DNA of 64,000 nucleotides from IDS-8 sp040902105 (GTDB lineage Bacteria; Pseudomonadota; Gammaproteobacteria; Steroidobacterales; Woeseiaceae), in the NCBI GenBank assembly GCA_040902105.1, contig JBBDXW010000068.1, positions 1 to 64,000 of the forward strand, in the 5' to 3' direction. Of the stretch, positions 52,787-60,979 are shown piece by piece. The notes under the pieces are model-generated. The model saw nothing but the letters and a program-made list of their open reading frames with translations. It did not search any database and had not been told where the DNA came from. Position 1 is the first letter of the stretch, and each line of letters begins with the position of its first letter. Made by a program: the position numbers and the translations under genes.

Positions 52787-54829
52787 TCACCGTGTTGGAA
52801 CAGGTTCGAGTCCGGAGACTTCGGACAGCAAGCCAACCGTTCCGCCGCGCGCGTAGCTCAGTCCGTAGCCGTAGGCGAACAGGGGATCGTACTGCGCGTC
52901 GCCGACGTTGACCTCAGCCTGACCGGCCGTCCTGGGCCACGAGTACGAAAGCCTTCCGGTGAAGTCGAAGCGACCCGAGCCATCCCGGTTGCCGACCACA
53001 AGATCGGCAATGCCGCCGGCTTCCGTGCCCGGCAGCCATGCCGCAAGAAACGCATCGGATGCATTCAACTCCGGATTGACCCACAGCGGCCTGCCGGACA
53101 GGAACACGCTCACCGTCGGAATACCGTCCGCGCGGAAACGTTGCAGAAGCTCGAGACCGTCGTTGGCGTCATAGTCCACATTCGGGCGGTCGCCCTCGAA
53201 TTCCGCGTAAGGATCTTCGCCAAAGACAACGACAGCGACATCGGGCTGTTTCGTGTAACTGCCGTCCTCGCTCAACGCGACGCTGCCGCTTCCTGTCTGC
53301 ATGGCTTCGTTGAATCCCTCCAGGATCGACATGCCATTCGGAAAGTGCTCATTCAAGTTGTCGGTCCCCTGCCAGTTGAGCGTCCAGCCGCCGCTCTGTT
53401 TACCGATGTTGTGCGCGCCGTCACCGGCCAGCAGGACATGCGAGTCGGGAGAAAGCGGCAGCAACGCGTTTTCGTTCTTCAGCAGGACGAGCGATTTCCG
53501 CACGGCTTGCCGCGCGAGCGCGCGGTGTTCCGGCGATGCCAGCAATGAAAAATCGCCGGCATGCGGCCTGGACGACGGACGGCCAGCATCAAACACGCCG
53601 GCACGAAACTTGACGCGCAACACGCGGCCCACTGCCTCATCGAGGCGTCGCGTCGTGATGTCGCCGGACCGAACCTGCGACAGCGTGACCTCGTACAGTG
53701 CCTCCCAGCTGTCCGGCGCCATGAACATATCGAGGCCGGCGTTGAACGAGGCGGCGCACGATGCGCTGGTACACGCCTCCACCTGGCCGTGACCGTTCCA
53801 GTCACCCACCACGAACCCGTCGAAGCCCATGCGCCCGACGAGCACGTCGGTCAGCATTTCCTTGTAGCCGTGCATCTTGCGGCCGTGATAGCTGTTATAG
53901 GACGCCATGACTGTCTGCACGCCGGCTGCCACGGCAGGCGGGTAGCCCGCCGCATGGATATCGCGAAAATCGGCTTCGGACGCGATCGTGTCGCCCTGAT
54001 CCTGACCGCCGCGGGTGCCGCCGTCACCCACAAAGTGCTTGGCGGTCGCTATCATCCGGCCTTCGCCGAGGAACTCCGCGGTGCCGGGTTTGCCCTGGAT
54101 TCCCTCGATGATCCGCGGCGCATAGGCAGCGACGATGCGAGGATCCTCGGAATAGCCCTCGTAGGTTCGTCCCCAACGATCGTTGCGCACGACTGCAATG
54201 GTCGGTGCGAAGGTCCAGTCGAGTCCGGTCGCCAGCATCTCCAGCGCGGTCGCCCTGCCAATCTCGTACATCAGGTCGGGATCGTTGGCCATGCCGAGGC
54301 CGATATTGTGCGGAAACAGGGTGGCGCCAACGATATTGCTGTGGCCGTGTACTGCGTCCGTTCCCCAGATTGCCGGAATGCCGACTCCGCCGTCACGGGT
54401 GTCGGTGGAGGCGTCCCAGAATTCGTCGGCCAGCGCCAGCCATTTCTCCGGACTGGCCCGATTGTCTGCACCGGGGGCGGAGTTGCCGCCGTTAAGGACG
54501 GAGCCCAGGTTGTAGTCCCGCACCTGGTCGGGGGTGACCGAATTGATGTCGGCCTGGATGATCTGCCCTACTTTCTCTTCGAGGGTCATGCGCTCGAGTA
54601 AAGCGGCGATACGCCGTTCCAGGTCCGGATCGCGAAGCATGACCGGTTCCTGCGCGGGCCACAGTTGCGGATGGATGCGCGCATCCGTATCGGCCGGAGC
54701 CGCAGGGGCTAGACGGGTTTGCTGATCCCGCCCGCCACCGTAGCAGCCCGGCAGGGCAGCGAGTACCAGCAGGCAGGCCGCCAGGTGGCAGGCCTCCAGG
54801 TGGCAGGCACGTTCAAGCACAGATTTCAT
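52787..54829 (-). CDS. Lipoprotein GH3 exo-beta-glucosidase/glucan hydrolase
   Basis: A GH3 enzyme of a different subgroup from the two upstream, resembling exo-1,4-beta-glucan glucohydrolases and beta-glucosidases. It has LGSVLNGGNSAPG, GTDAVHGHSNIVGATLFPHNIGLG, AKHFVGDGGT and the nucleophile in GFVVGDWNGHG. The ATG at 54829 gives 680 residues with N-terminus MKSVLERACHLEACHLAACL and lipobox ALPGC. The n-region contains a duplicated CHLxAC unit from a DNA tandem repeat. It is preceded by a LacI regulator gene and is on the same strand as GH9, SapC and the receptor; likely role is cello-oligosaccharide or beta-glucan degradation. Confidence 0.92.
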   Translation of the reverse strand: MKSVLERACHLEACHLAACLLVLAALPGCYGGGRDQQTRLAPAAPADTDARIHPQLWPAQEPVMLRDPDLERRIAALLERMTLEEKVGQIIQADINSVTPDQVRDYNLGSVLNGGNSAPGADNRASPEKWLALADEFWDASTDTRDGGVGIPAIWGTDAVHGHSNIVGATLFPHNIGLGMANDPDLMYEIGRATALEMLATGLDWTFAPTIAVVRNDRWGRTYEGYSEDPRIVAAYAPRIIEGIQGKPGTAEFLGEGRMIATAKHFVGDGGTRGGQDQGDTIASEADFRDIHAAGYPPAVAAGVQTVMASYNSYHGRKMHGYKEMLTDVLVGRMGFDGFVVGDWNGHGQVEACTSASCAASFNAGLDMFMAPDSWEALYEVTLSQVRSGDITTRRLDEAVGRVLRVKFRAGVFDAGRPSSRPHAGDFSLLASPEHRALARQAVRKSLVLLKNENALLPLSPDSHVLLAGDGAHNIGKQSGGWTLNWQGTDNLNEHFPNGMSILEGFNEAMQTGSGSVALSEDGSYTKQPDVAVVVFGEDPYAEFEGDRPNVDYDANDGLELLQRFRADGIPTVSVFLSGRPLWVNPELNASDAFLAAWLPGTEAGGIADLVVGNRDGSGRFDFTGRLSYSWPRTAGQAEVNVGDAQYDPLFAYGYGLSYARGGTVGLLSEVSGLEPVPTR

Positions 54830-54878
54830 CGTGAAAGTCCAGGCCTCGTCGACACGGGGATCGGCCGACCTCATCAAT

Positions 54879-55892
54879 TCATTGCAGGCGCCGCGTGCTC
54901 TGCCGCACCAGCAGTTCGTGTTGCAGAACGTGGTGCAGCATCTCCGGCGGCTTGCCATCGATAAGATCCAGCAGGATCGTGGCGCAGGTCGTACCGATAT
55001 CGGCCGTGGGTTGACCCACTGTCGTGAGCGACGGCGCGAGGTACCTGGCAAACGGAATATTGTCAACGCCGATCACCGAAATATCGTTGGGGATTTCGAA
55101 ATTATGTTGCCGCAAGGCGTACATGCAGCCCATGGCGATTTCGTCGCTGAAACAGAATATGGCGGTCGGACGTTCTTTCTGCATCAGCAGTGTCCCGGTC
55201 GCTGTTTCCCCGCAGCGCGCCGAGTACTTTCCGCGCACGATAAGGCGCTCGTTATACTGCAGCCCGGCGTCCGCCATGGCTGTCTTGAAACCCTGCAGCC
55301 GCTTCTGGCTGCTCGTCGTTTCCATGTCCCCGGTGATGACTGCGATCTCGCTGTGGCCGAGCTCCACGAGATGCCTGGTGGCATCTATGCCGGCTTGCAG
55401 GTCGTCTATGGCAACCGTGGGAAAAATGTCGTAGCCCGTAAACTCACACACATTGACGAGGGGCGGCAGTTTGTCCGGCGAGAGGTCGTTCTTCGTGACA
55501 TCGAACGGCAAGCGATGTGACATCAGGATGATTCCATCCGCCTGCCGCGACCGGGTCATGGCTGCGAACTCGCGCTCACGCTCCGCGGATCCCTGGGTAT
55601 CGCCCAGCAGCACCGAATAGCCGCGACGATGGGCAACTTTTTCGATGGCCTTGATAATTCCGTACACATGGTTGTCAGCGACGTCGGGGATAATGACGAC
55701 GATGTTGCCCGATCTGGACGTGCGCAGGCTCGCGGCGAGGTTGTTGCGCATGTACCCGATCTCGTCGGCGGCGGCCAGAACCTTCTTGCGAGTGGCCTCG
55801 GACACCCTGCCGGGCTTGCGCAAGGCGTGGGAAACCGTGGCTATGGAAACGCCTGCCCTGGCAGCAATGTCCTTGATACCGACTTTCGACAT
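54879..55892 (-). CDS. LacI-family transcriptional regulator
   Basis: An N-terminal HTH (GIKDIAARAGVSIATVSHALRKPGRVSEATRKKV) with hinge helix NNLAASLRTSRSG, then a periplasmic-binding-protein-like effector domain (IVVIIPDVADN through VDNIPFARYLAPSLTTVGQP). The start at 55892 is the natural LacI start (MSKVGIKD); the frame runs to 56000 but that part is upstream DNA. The palindrome at 55923-55938 is probably its own operator. Its neighbours are glucan-degrading enzymes, so the inducer is probably a beta-gluco-oligosaccharide or glucose derivative. Length is 338. Confidence 0.94.
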   Translation of the reverse strand: MSKVGIKDIAARAGVSIATVSHALRKPGRVSEATRKKVLAAADEIGYMRNNLAASLRTSRSGNIVVIIPDVADNHVYGIIKAIEKVAHRRGYSVLLGDTQGSAEREREFAAMTRSRQADGIILMSHRLPFDVTKNDLSPDKLPPLVNVCEFTGYDIFPTVAIDDLQAGIDATRHLVELGHSEIAVITGDMETTSSQKRLQGFKTAMADAGLQYNERLIVRGKYSARCGETATGTLLMQKERPTAIFCFSDEIAMGCMYALRQHNFEIPNDISVIGVDNIPFARYLAPSLTTVGQPTADIGTTCATILLDLIDGKPPEMLHHVLQHELLVRQSTRRLQ

Positions 55893-55922
55893 AGCATCGA
55901 TCTTAGGTCCAAGCCGGATCGA

Positions 55923-55938
55923 TGTAAAACGTTTTACA
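55923..55938. promoter_or_regulatory. Perfect LacI-type operator
   Basis: TGTAAAACGTTTTACA is a perfect 16-bp palindrome with the central CG typical of LacI-family operators, 31 bp upstream of the regulator start. Autoregulation is expected. Confidence 0.6.
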
Positions 55939-56029
55939 AGCTTCGATCCGGCTCGATGGCCGCCTTTAGTGGCCGGGAGCCCCGAATTCACCACCTGCAC
56001 ACGCTCGGGCGCCGGTACTTTTGACGGCG

Positions 56030-56109
56030 CAGGAGTACCGTCCGGGGGTATTCAAGTCGCTCAGACACGGGAAACTCGCTTTGTGGAACACCCCCGGACG
56101 GTACTCCTG
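56030..56109. repeat. Hairpin repeat with conserved loop, copy 3
   Basis: CAGGAGTACCGTCCGGGGGT and ACCCCCGGACGGTACTCCTG form a 20-bp perfect inverted repeat. Read on the minus strand its loop carries AAGCGAGTTTC...GAGCGACTT, the same core as the loops at 6104-6184 and 9805-9885. It lies between the GH9 stop and the LacI start. Confidence 0.7.
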
Positions 56110-56150
56110 CTGGTGCCAGAGACGAGCGAATTCGGCCGCCGGGTCGCTTC

Positions 56151-58625
56151 CTAGTTGTCGCTCAGGAGAGCATTTACTGCATTGGCCAGGAAGAGATAGC
56201 TGGCCGCTACGGAAATCACGTATTCATTCTGTCCCCAGAGGAATGGCCAGTCTTCCTTGTTCTCGGGAAAGTCCGGTTTCACGATGAGGACTCCGGGCAC
56301 TATGCCACCGGCTATGAAAGAGAAGTCCGCGCGGTTCATGCCGTAGGCTACTTTTTTTGAGCGGGACCCCACGGCGGATACGAACGAAATATTCGAGCCC
56401 GGGTGAGTGCCGTAAATGTAATTCAATCCCCGGAATACATCTTCCCGGGTAATAACGTCGGGAAATGCCGTGTGCAAATAATAGTTGGTCGTGGCCATTT
56501 GAATAATTGCGCCATTGCCGGCCCAGCCGGTTTCGGTTATCAGCACGCCAAAGGGATTCTCGTGCCTGAGGGCGTCGAGCCGCTCGCGGTGCCCGAGTGC
56601 AAGCTGCCGCATTTTTGCCCTGAACTCCTCATCCATGTAAGGCATCGCTCTTACCGCCAGAATTGCGTGAGACGAAAACTCCTTTTCGATCTCAGGTAGA
56701 TAATGCAAGAATCTGTCTGCGTATTCTGGTTCGCCCGTCGTTACCAATAATTCCAGGGCCGCTTTCATTTCTTCGGCGCCGAGCGGCCCCCCGGTCGTAT
56801 TCCCGTGCCGGAAAATATGCGGCTCGTGAGATTGTTCTTCATCCCAGGCTTCGACGGCGACTTGCAGGCATTCTTCGGCCAGCTCGTCATCGAACCCTTT
56901 CAGGGCACGATGTGCAGCGGCAAGCGTCGCGATTGAACCAAAATTAAGTGGCGACGAGCGGCTGGTAAACGCCCAGCGATCGTCAAACAAGCCGCTTTGA
57001 TCGGCGTTGCTTGCAAACTCGTCCAGTTCGGCGTTGAAAATTTTGTTGTCGGTCATCGTCAGGCCGTCGCCCAGGTGCGTGTATTGCGACAGGTCGGGAA
57101 CGATTATGCCGGGAATCGCATGCCCCACTGCCCGGTGTTGGGCGATCAACGCCAGCGTGCCATGTTCAATTTGCTGCAACAGATCGGCTTTCCCGTCCGC
57201 AACATGGAGGTCAACGAATTTTCGCTTGTAGTCGACACTCGTGTTGTCCCGGGTGAGCTGAAAGTTCTCCCACACATCGACGAGATTATTCACAACAAAG
57301 TAATGCGTTTGCGTGCGTATGTCGTAGTCGCCCGCGTCGTACCAGCCGCCGACATTCAGGCCCGGGATATGTTCGCCGGGTTCATAGCGCGTATCGGTTG
57401 TGGGGCCCTGGGCATATAAGTCGAAATGTTCATGATTTACAGGCGCTTGCAGCGCATCGTCCAGGTGAGAAGCGCCGTGCCACACCCGGTAGGCCTCATT
57501 CACGGTGACATGATCCATCTGCACCGGCAGGTATATATCCAGAGTCGGATGCCAGACGTCCTGATAAACGTTTGCAGCGATGCGGAATGGCGCTGTTCTC
57601 TGCGACGCGTATTCGATGAAGTAAATACCTTCTTGCGTGATCTCCGAAAAATCGAATTCCTGGTAGTGATAACGGAGGTAGTCACCCCAATCGGCCGGCC
57701 TGCCTTCCAGTTTCAGTTCCGGTTCGCCTTGGCCGCTGACCCTGAACAGCCTCGCATCCCCGGAAGTGCCGGCGTTCCCGTCCAGTTCGATGACCGCAAC
57801 TTTCTTCTGCGCCGGGTGGTAGCCGACCTGCGAATGCAGAATGACCGGGCTCCTCAGCCAGTTTGCCCTGGTGGCGGCGGTAAGAGACCATTCCAGAACC
57901 CGGCCGGCTTTGTTGGCCGGCAGCGCACTGCGTACGACAAACCAGCCATTCTGGGCCTTGCTTCTGCCGTCATGGAGTTCGAGTTCAGCCTCGCGAGACA
58001 AGATCGTAATCTTTCTTTCGGGGTCCTCCGGAGCCAGGATGAGACTGTTTCCCACGGCCAGCGGCTGCGGCGCAACGATACCGTTTTGTTCCTTCGGACC
58101 GGCGGGGTACAGCGGAAAAATGCCGTAGCCGTCATCCATGATGAACGACTTTTCGAAATAGGCCGCAGGCAGAATCTCAAAGTTGAATCCCGCCCGGCCC
58201 TGAAGCGCTTCAGGCAACGCCTTGGGCAAATGTACAGAGATTACAACCGTGTTATCCCGGGCTTGTGCCCTGATCGAAAAGTCAAAGTCGTATTCCGGGT
58301 ACCTCAGGTTCGCCTGGATGGAGTTGTTGCTTGTATCAACCTCTCTGTCGACGAACACGGGGATAGCGTCCCATTGCTCCGGAGTCACGTGCAAGCGAAC
58401 GTCGCCGTTGGTCGCGGTTCTTACCCCGTGATGTATCAGCTCGATACCGCTTATTTTGGAATCGCTGAACAGGCCGTCGTACCAGTTGCTGAACACGAAC
58501 ACGTTCAGGCCCCTGGTTTCGAAATATCCCTTGTCGTTCAGCCGCAATTGTCCCGATTCCGCCGGGAATACAGGAATGCCGCATAAGACAAGTGCTGCGA
58601 TTACGCACATACGCAGCAGTAACAT
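56151..58625 (-). CDS. Exported GH9 endoglucanase-like protein
   Basis: A GH9-family cellulase/glucanase. It has a signal peptide (MLLLRMCVIAALVLCGIPVFPA), an N-terminal region of about 250 residues that may hold extra beta-domains, and the CelD-like Ig domain seen in GH9 (about 265-360, ILHSQVGYHPAQKKVAVIEL). The catalytic barrel has GGWYDAGDYDIRTQTH with catalytic Asp and the C-terminal WGQNEYVI with catalytic Glu; THPGSN is present too. Length is 824, on the long side. It hydrolyses internal or exo beta-1,4-glucan linkages; specificity is not certain. Its ATG shares TAATG with the DUF6445 gene stop, so the two are translationally coupled. Confidence 0.93.
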   Translation of the reverse strand: MLLLRMCVIAALVLCGIPVFPAESGQLRLNDKGYFETRGLNVFVFSNWYDGLFSDSKISGIELIHHGVRTATNGDVRLHVTPEQWDAIPVFVDREVDTSNNSIQANLRYPEYDFDFSIRAQARDNTVVISVHLPKALPEALQGRAGFNFEILPAAYFEKSFIMDDGYGIFPLYPAGPKEQNGIVAPQPLAVGNSLILAPEDPERKITILSREAELELHDGRSKAQNGWFVVRSALPANKAGRVLEWSLTAATRANWLRSPVILHSQVGYHPAQKKVAVIELDGNAGTSGDARLFRVSGQGEPELKLEGRPADWGDYLRYHYQEFDFSEITQEGIYFIEYASQRTAPFRIAANVYQDVWHPTLDIYLPVQMDHVTVNEAYRVWHGASHLDDALQAPVNHEHFDLYAQGPTTDTRYEPGEHIPGLNVGGWYDAGDYDIRTQTHYFVVNNLVDVWENFQLTRDNTSVDYKRKFVDLHVADGKADLLQQIEHGTLALIAQHRAVGHAIPGIIVPDLSQYTHLGDGLTMTDNKIFNAELDEFASNADQSGLFDDRWAFTSRSSPLNFGSIATLAAAHRALKGFDDELAEECLQVAVEAWDEEQSHEPHIFRHGNTTGGPLGAEEMKAALELLVTTGEPEYADRFLHYLPEIEKEFSSHAILAVRAMPYMDEEFRAKMRQLALGHRERLDALRHENPFGVLITETGWAGNGAIIQMATTNYYLHTAFPDVITREDVFRGLNYIYGTHPGSNISFVSAVGSRSKKVAYGMNRADFSFIAGGIVPGVLIVKPDFPENKEDWPFLWGQNEYVISVAASYLFLANAVNALLSDN

Positions 58626-59323
58626 TACGGTTCCACATCAATAAAGCTGTTTATCGACAGGCGCCCGGTCAGAGGATCCGGGTCGGGAACGAAATCCTTG
58701 TCGATGCAACCTGAATGCAGGGAATTTCGCCGATAAATCAATATGCGATTAAACACGCCGTCCTGTTTTGCTATTTGCTCAAACAAGGATGTATCGCCGT
58801 TTATATATTCCGGGCCTGGCATGCACGGACCGTTGATTTCTTCGTCCAGCGACTGGAAGTAGACGTTCTTCCGCGCTTCGTCGACATACTCGAATCCGGT
58901 CTTGCGGTGTCTGTAAAATGCCGTACCCCCGTAGTTACTTTTGAATAAGTAATGCACTGCAGCCAATCCCTTTCGGCTTACAGAGTCGATATGCGGAATG
59001 CGCTGTGCCATTACCAGTTCTTCGCGGGGTGTCGTCAAAAGGGAATAGTGACACATGGTAAATTTTATCGATCGACCGTCCAGCTGAAAGAATTGCAATA
59101 ACGAATCCTGCAATTGACGTATTGCGAACTGCCGGTACGACAGTGGTGCTTTTGCTCGAATGCCCGGGAAGAAGCGATCGGATTCCACAAAGAGCTTTAG
59201 GGCGGCCAGTTTAACCAGTTCGTCAGGTTGCCTGACGAAGTTGTCTATCACGAGCAATGGCGCTTTCTCAGCACCGATTGCGAGCTTCTGGATGCTTGCG
59301 TCGGGGCACAATTCCAATGTCAT
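58625..59323 (-). CDS. DUF6445-type putative Fe(II)/2-oxoglutarate oxygenase
   Basis: I take this as a DUF6445 protein, a family often near SapC, halogenase and TonB-receptor genes. Inspection shows a facial-triad pattern: H111-x-D113 in RIPHIDS, distal H203 in RNSLHSG, and R221 eighteen residues later in GRLSINSF, where 2-oxoglutarate would bind. The intervening YLFKSNYGGTAFY resembles the HxD-to-jelly-roll strand of prolyl-hydroxylase-like oxygenases. So it may be an Fe(II)/2OG dioxygenase; this is my inference and the family is formally uncharacterised. Length is 232 with no signal peptide. It is coupled to GH9 by TAATG. Confidence 0.7.
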   Translation of the reverse strand: MTLELCPDASIQKLAIGAEKAPLLVIDNFVRQPDELVKLAALKLFVESDRFFPGIRAKAPLSYRQFAIRQLQDSLLQFFQLDGRSIKFTMCHYSLLTTPREELVMAQRIPHIDSVSRKGLAAVHYLFKSNYGGTAFYRHRKTGFEYVDEARKNVYFQSLDEEINGPCMPGPEYINGDTSLFEQIAKQDGVFNRILIYRRNSLHSGCIDKDFVPDPDPLTGRLSINSFIDVEP

Positions 59324-59350
59324 TTATCTGACCCGTACGTCGGCCGGCGA

Positions 59351-59461
59351 CTAGTGGCCTGTAACAGCGAAATCGGGAGTGGCATCGCGAAGGGATGGTG
59401 GTGGCTGGCGCGCTGCCAGACCGAGCGAGACACTTCCGATTTCGCTGTTACAGGCCACTAG
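59351..59461. repeat. 111-bp element with 26-bp perfect inverted repeat
   Basis: Arms 59351-59376 and 59436-59461 are perfect inverted copies (outermost bases CTAGTGGCCTGTAACAGCG). The pairing continues less perfectly inward (GGAGTG, and CACTTCC). It sits immediately after the halogenase stop and 28 bp before the DUF6445 start. The outermost CTAGTGGCCTG also occurs at 26701-26711. Confidence 0.8.
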
Positions 59462-60979
59462 TCACCGGTCGACCGGCTTGCAATACGTGGCGAGAAACTC
59501 CTGATGGCCCGGCATTTTCGCCACGGCTCGTCGTATGGACTCTTTGAGGCCGCTCAGGAATTGCCCGAGGTCCCTGTCGGTCATCATTCGCGCAAAGTGG
59601 TGATAATGTTCAGGGACTATGCCCTGGCCAAGCATTACCTGGGTCCATGAATCCACCCGAAACAGCTCGCCATCCGCCTGGTAGGCATGAGCACTTTCCC
59701 GGAACAATGCGATGCGGTGGGCAAGCGATTGCGGAATCTTCATGTCCCTGCAGTAACGCCAGAACGGGCTGTCGTCCCTTTGCGTCGCGTGGTAATGAAG
59801 CACGATGAAATCGCGAATACTTTCCAGCTCGGCCTGCGTCAGTGCGTTGTACCGGTCGACGAGAGACTGACTTATCCCACTGAAGGGAAACAGCTGCATG
59901 AGCCGGGTGATGCCCGTCATTATCAGGTGAATGCTGGTCGATTCCAGTGGTTCGACAAATCCGCCGGCAAGCCCCAATGCCAGACAGTTCTTATTCCAGC
60001 CCTTGAGACGTCGCCCTGTGCGAAACCTTATGACTCTCGGCTCAGTAATCGTTTTACCTTGCACTTCGCTCAACAGCCTGGCTGTGGCTTCATCGTCAGA
60101 CAGGTACCGGCTGCAGTAGACCAGCCCGTTGCCCACGCGATGCTGGAGGGGAATTCGCCATTGCCAGCCTGCATCATGCGCTATGGAGCAGGTATAGGGC
60201 ACGGCGGGACCGATTTTCTCCGTTTGCACGGGTACTGCGCTGTCACACGGCAGCCAGTGCGTCCAGTCCTCATACCCCGTACGCAACGTTTGTTCTATCA
60301 ACAGTCCTCTGAAACCGGTGCAATCGATGAACATGTCACCTTCGATTACCTCGCCGGATTCGAGCGTCAACGACTCGATAAAGCCGGAATTCCCGTTCTG
60401 ATTTACGACCCTTATTTTGCCCTCGATGCGCTTTGTGCCGTAACCTTCGCTGTACTTGCGCAAAAATTTCGCATAACGCCCTGCATCGAGGTGATACGCG
60501 AAGTTGATCTCGGAGCCTGGTGAGGTGGCAAACTTGCCGGCTTTTGCGGCCTGCAACTCCAGGCTGTACTCGCCAAGTTCCGAATCGAAGCCCCGCTCGA
60601 GACCGCGCAGCCAGAAATGATGAAAATCGCAGAGCCACGTCTCCTTGCCGTTCTTGCCGAAGGAGTGAATGTAGTTATGGTTGCGCCGGCCCCAGTGTTC
60701 GAAGTAGATACCCAGCTTGAACGTGGCCTCGGTTGCGCGCATGAACTCCTGTTCGTCGATTCGAAGTAACTTGTGAAACACCCGCATCGGGGGAATGGTC
60801 GCTTCGCCGACACCCACAGTCCCGATTTCATCGGATTCGATCAGTGTGATATCGAGTATTTCCCCCAGCTGGCGCGACAATGCCGCAGCCGCAAGCCAGC
60901 CCGCGGTGCCGCCGCCGGCTATAACGACGTTCTGTACCTTATCCGGAACGGTTTTCATTTCTCGCGGCCGTCGATTCAT
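59462..60979 (-). CDS. Flavin-dependent tryptophan-halogenase-like protein
   Basis: A flavin-dependent halogenase-fold enzyme. FAD-binding GGGTAGW spans 22-28, the catalytic lysine is K88 in ATFKLGIYF, the WxWxIP signature of halogenases is intact (W272-P277, GWQWRIP), and the catalytic Glu region GGFVEPLESTSIH is present. All residues needed for halogenation are there, so activity is plausible. The substrate is not free tryptophan by necessity; similar genes next to TonB receptors in alphaproteobacteria and Xanthomonas act on indole-like compounds in vitro, with unknown natural role. The start at 60979 overlaps the cupin gene stop as ATGA; a Met at residue 8 is an alternative. Length is 505. 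Confidence 0.92.
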   Translation of the reverse strand: MNRRPREMKTVPDKVQNVVIAGGGTAGWLAAAALSRQLGEILDITLIESDEIGTVGVGEATIPPMRVFHKLLRIDEQEFMRATEATFKLGIYFEHWGRRNHNYIHSFGKNGKETWLCDFHHFWLRGLERGFDSELGEYSLELQAAKAGKFATSPGSEINFAYHLDAGRYAKFLRKYSEGYGTKRIEGKIRVVNQNGNSGFIESLTLESGEVIEGDMFIDCTGFRGLLIEQTLRTGYEDWTHWLPCDSAVPVQTEKIGPAVPYTCSIAHDAGWQWRIPLQHRVGNGLVYCSRYLSDDEATARLLSEVQGKTITEPRVIRFRTGRRLKGWNKNCLALGLAGGFVEPLESTSIHLIMTGITRLMQLFPFSGISQSLVDRYNALTQAELESIRDFIVLHYHATQRDDSPFWRYCRDMKIPQSLAHRIALFRESAHAYQADGELFRVDSWTQVMLGQGIVPEHYHHFARMMTDRDLGQFLSGLKESIRRAVAKMPGHQEFLATYCKPVDR

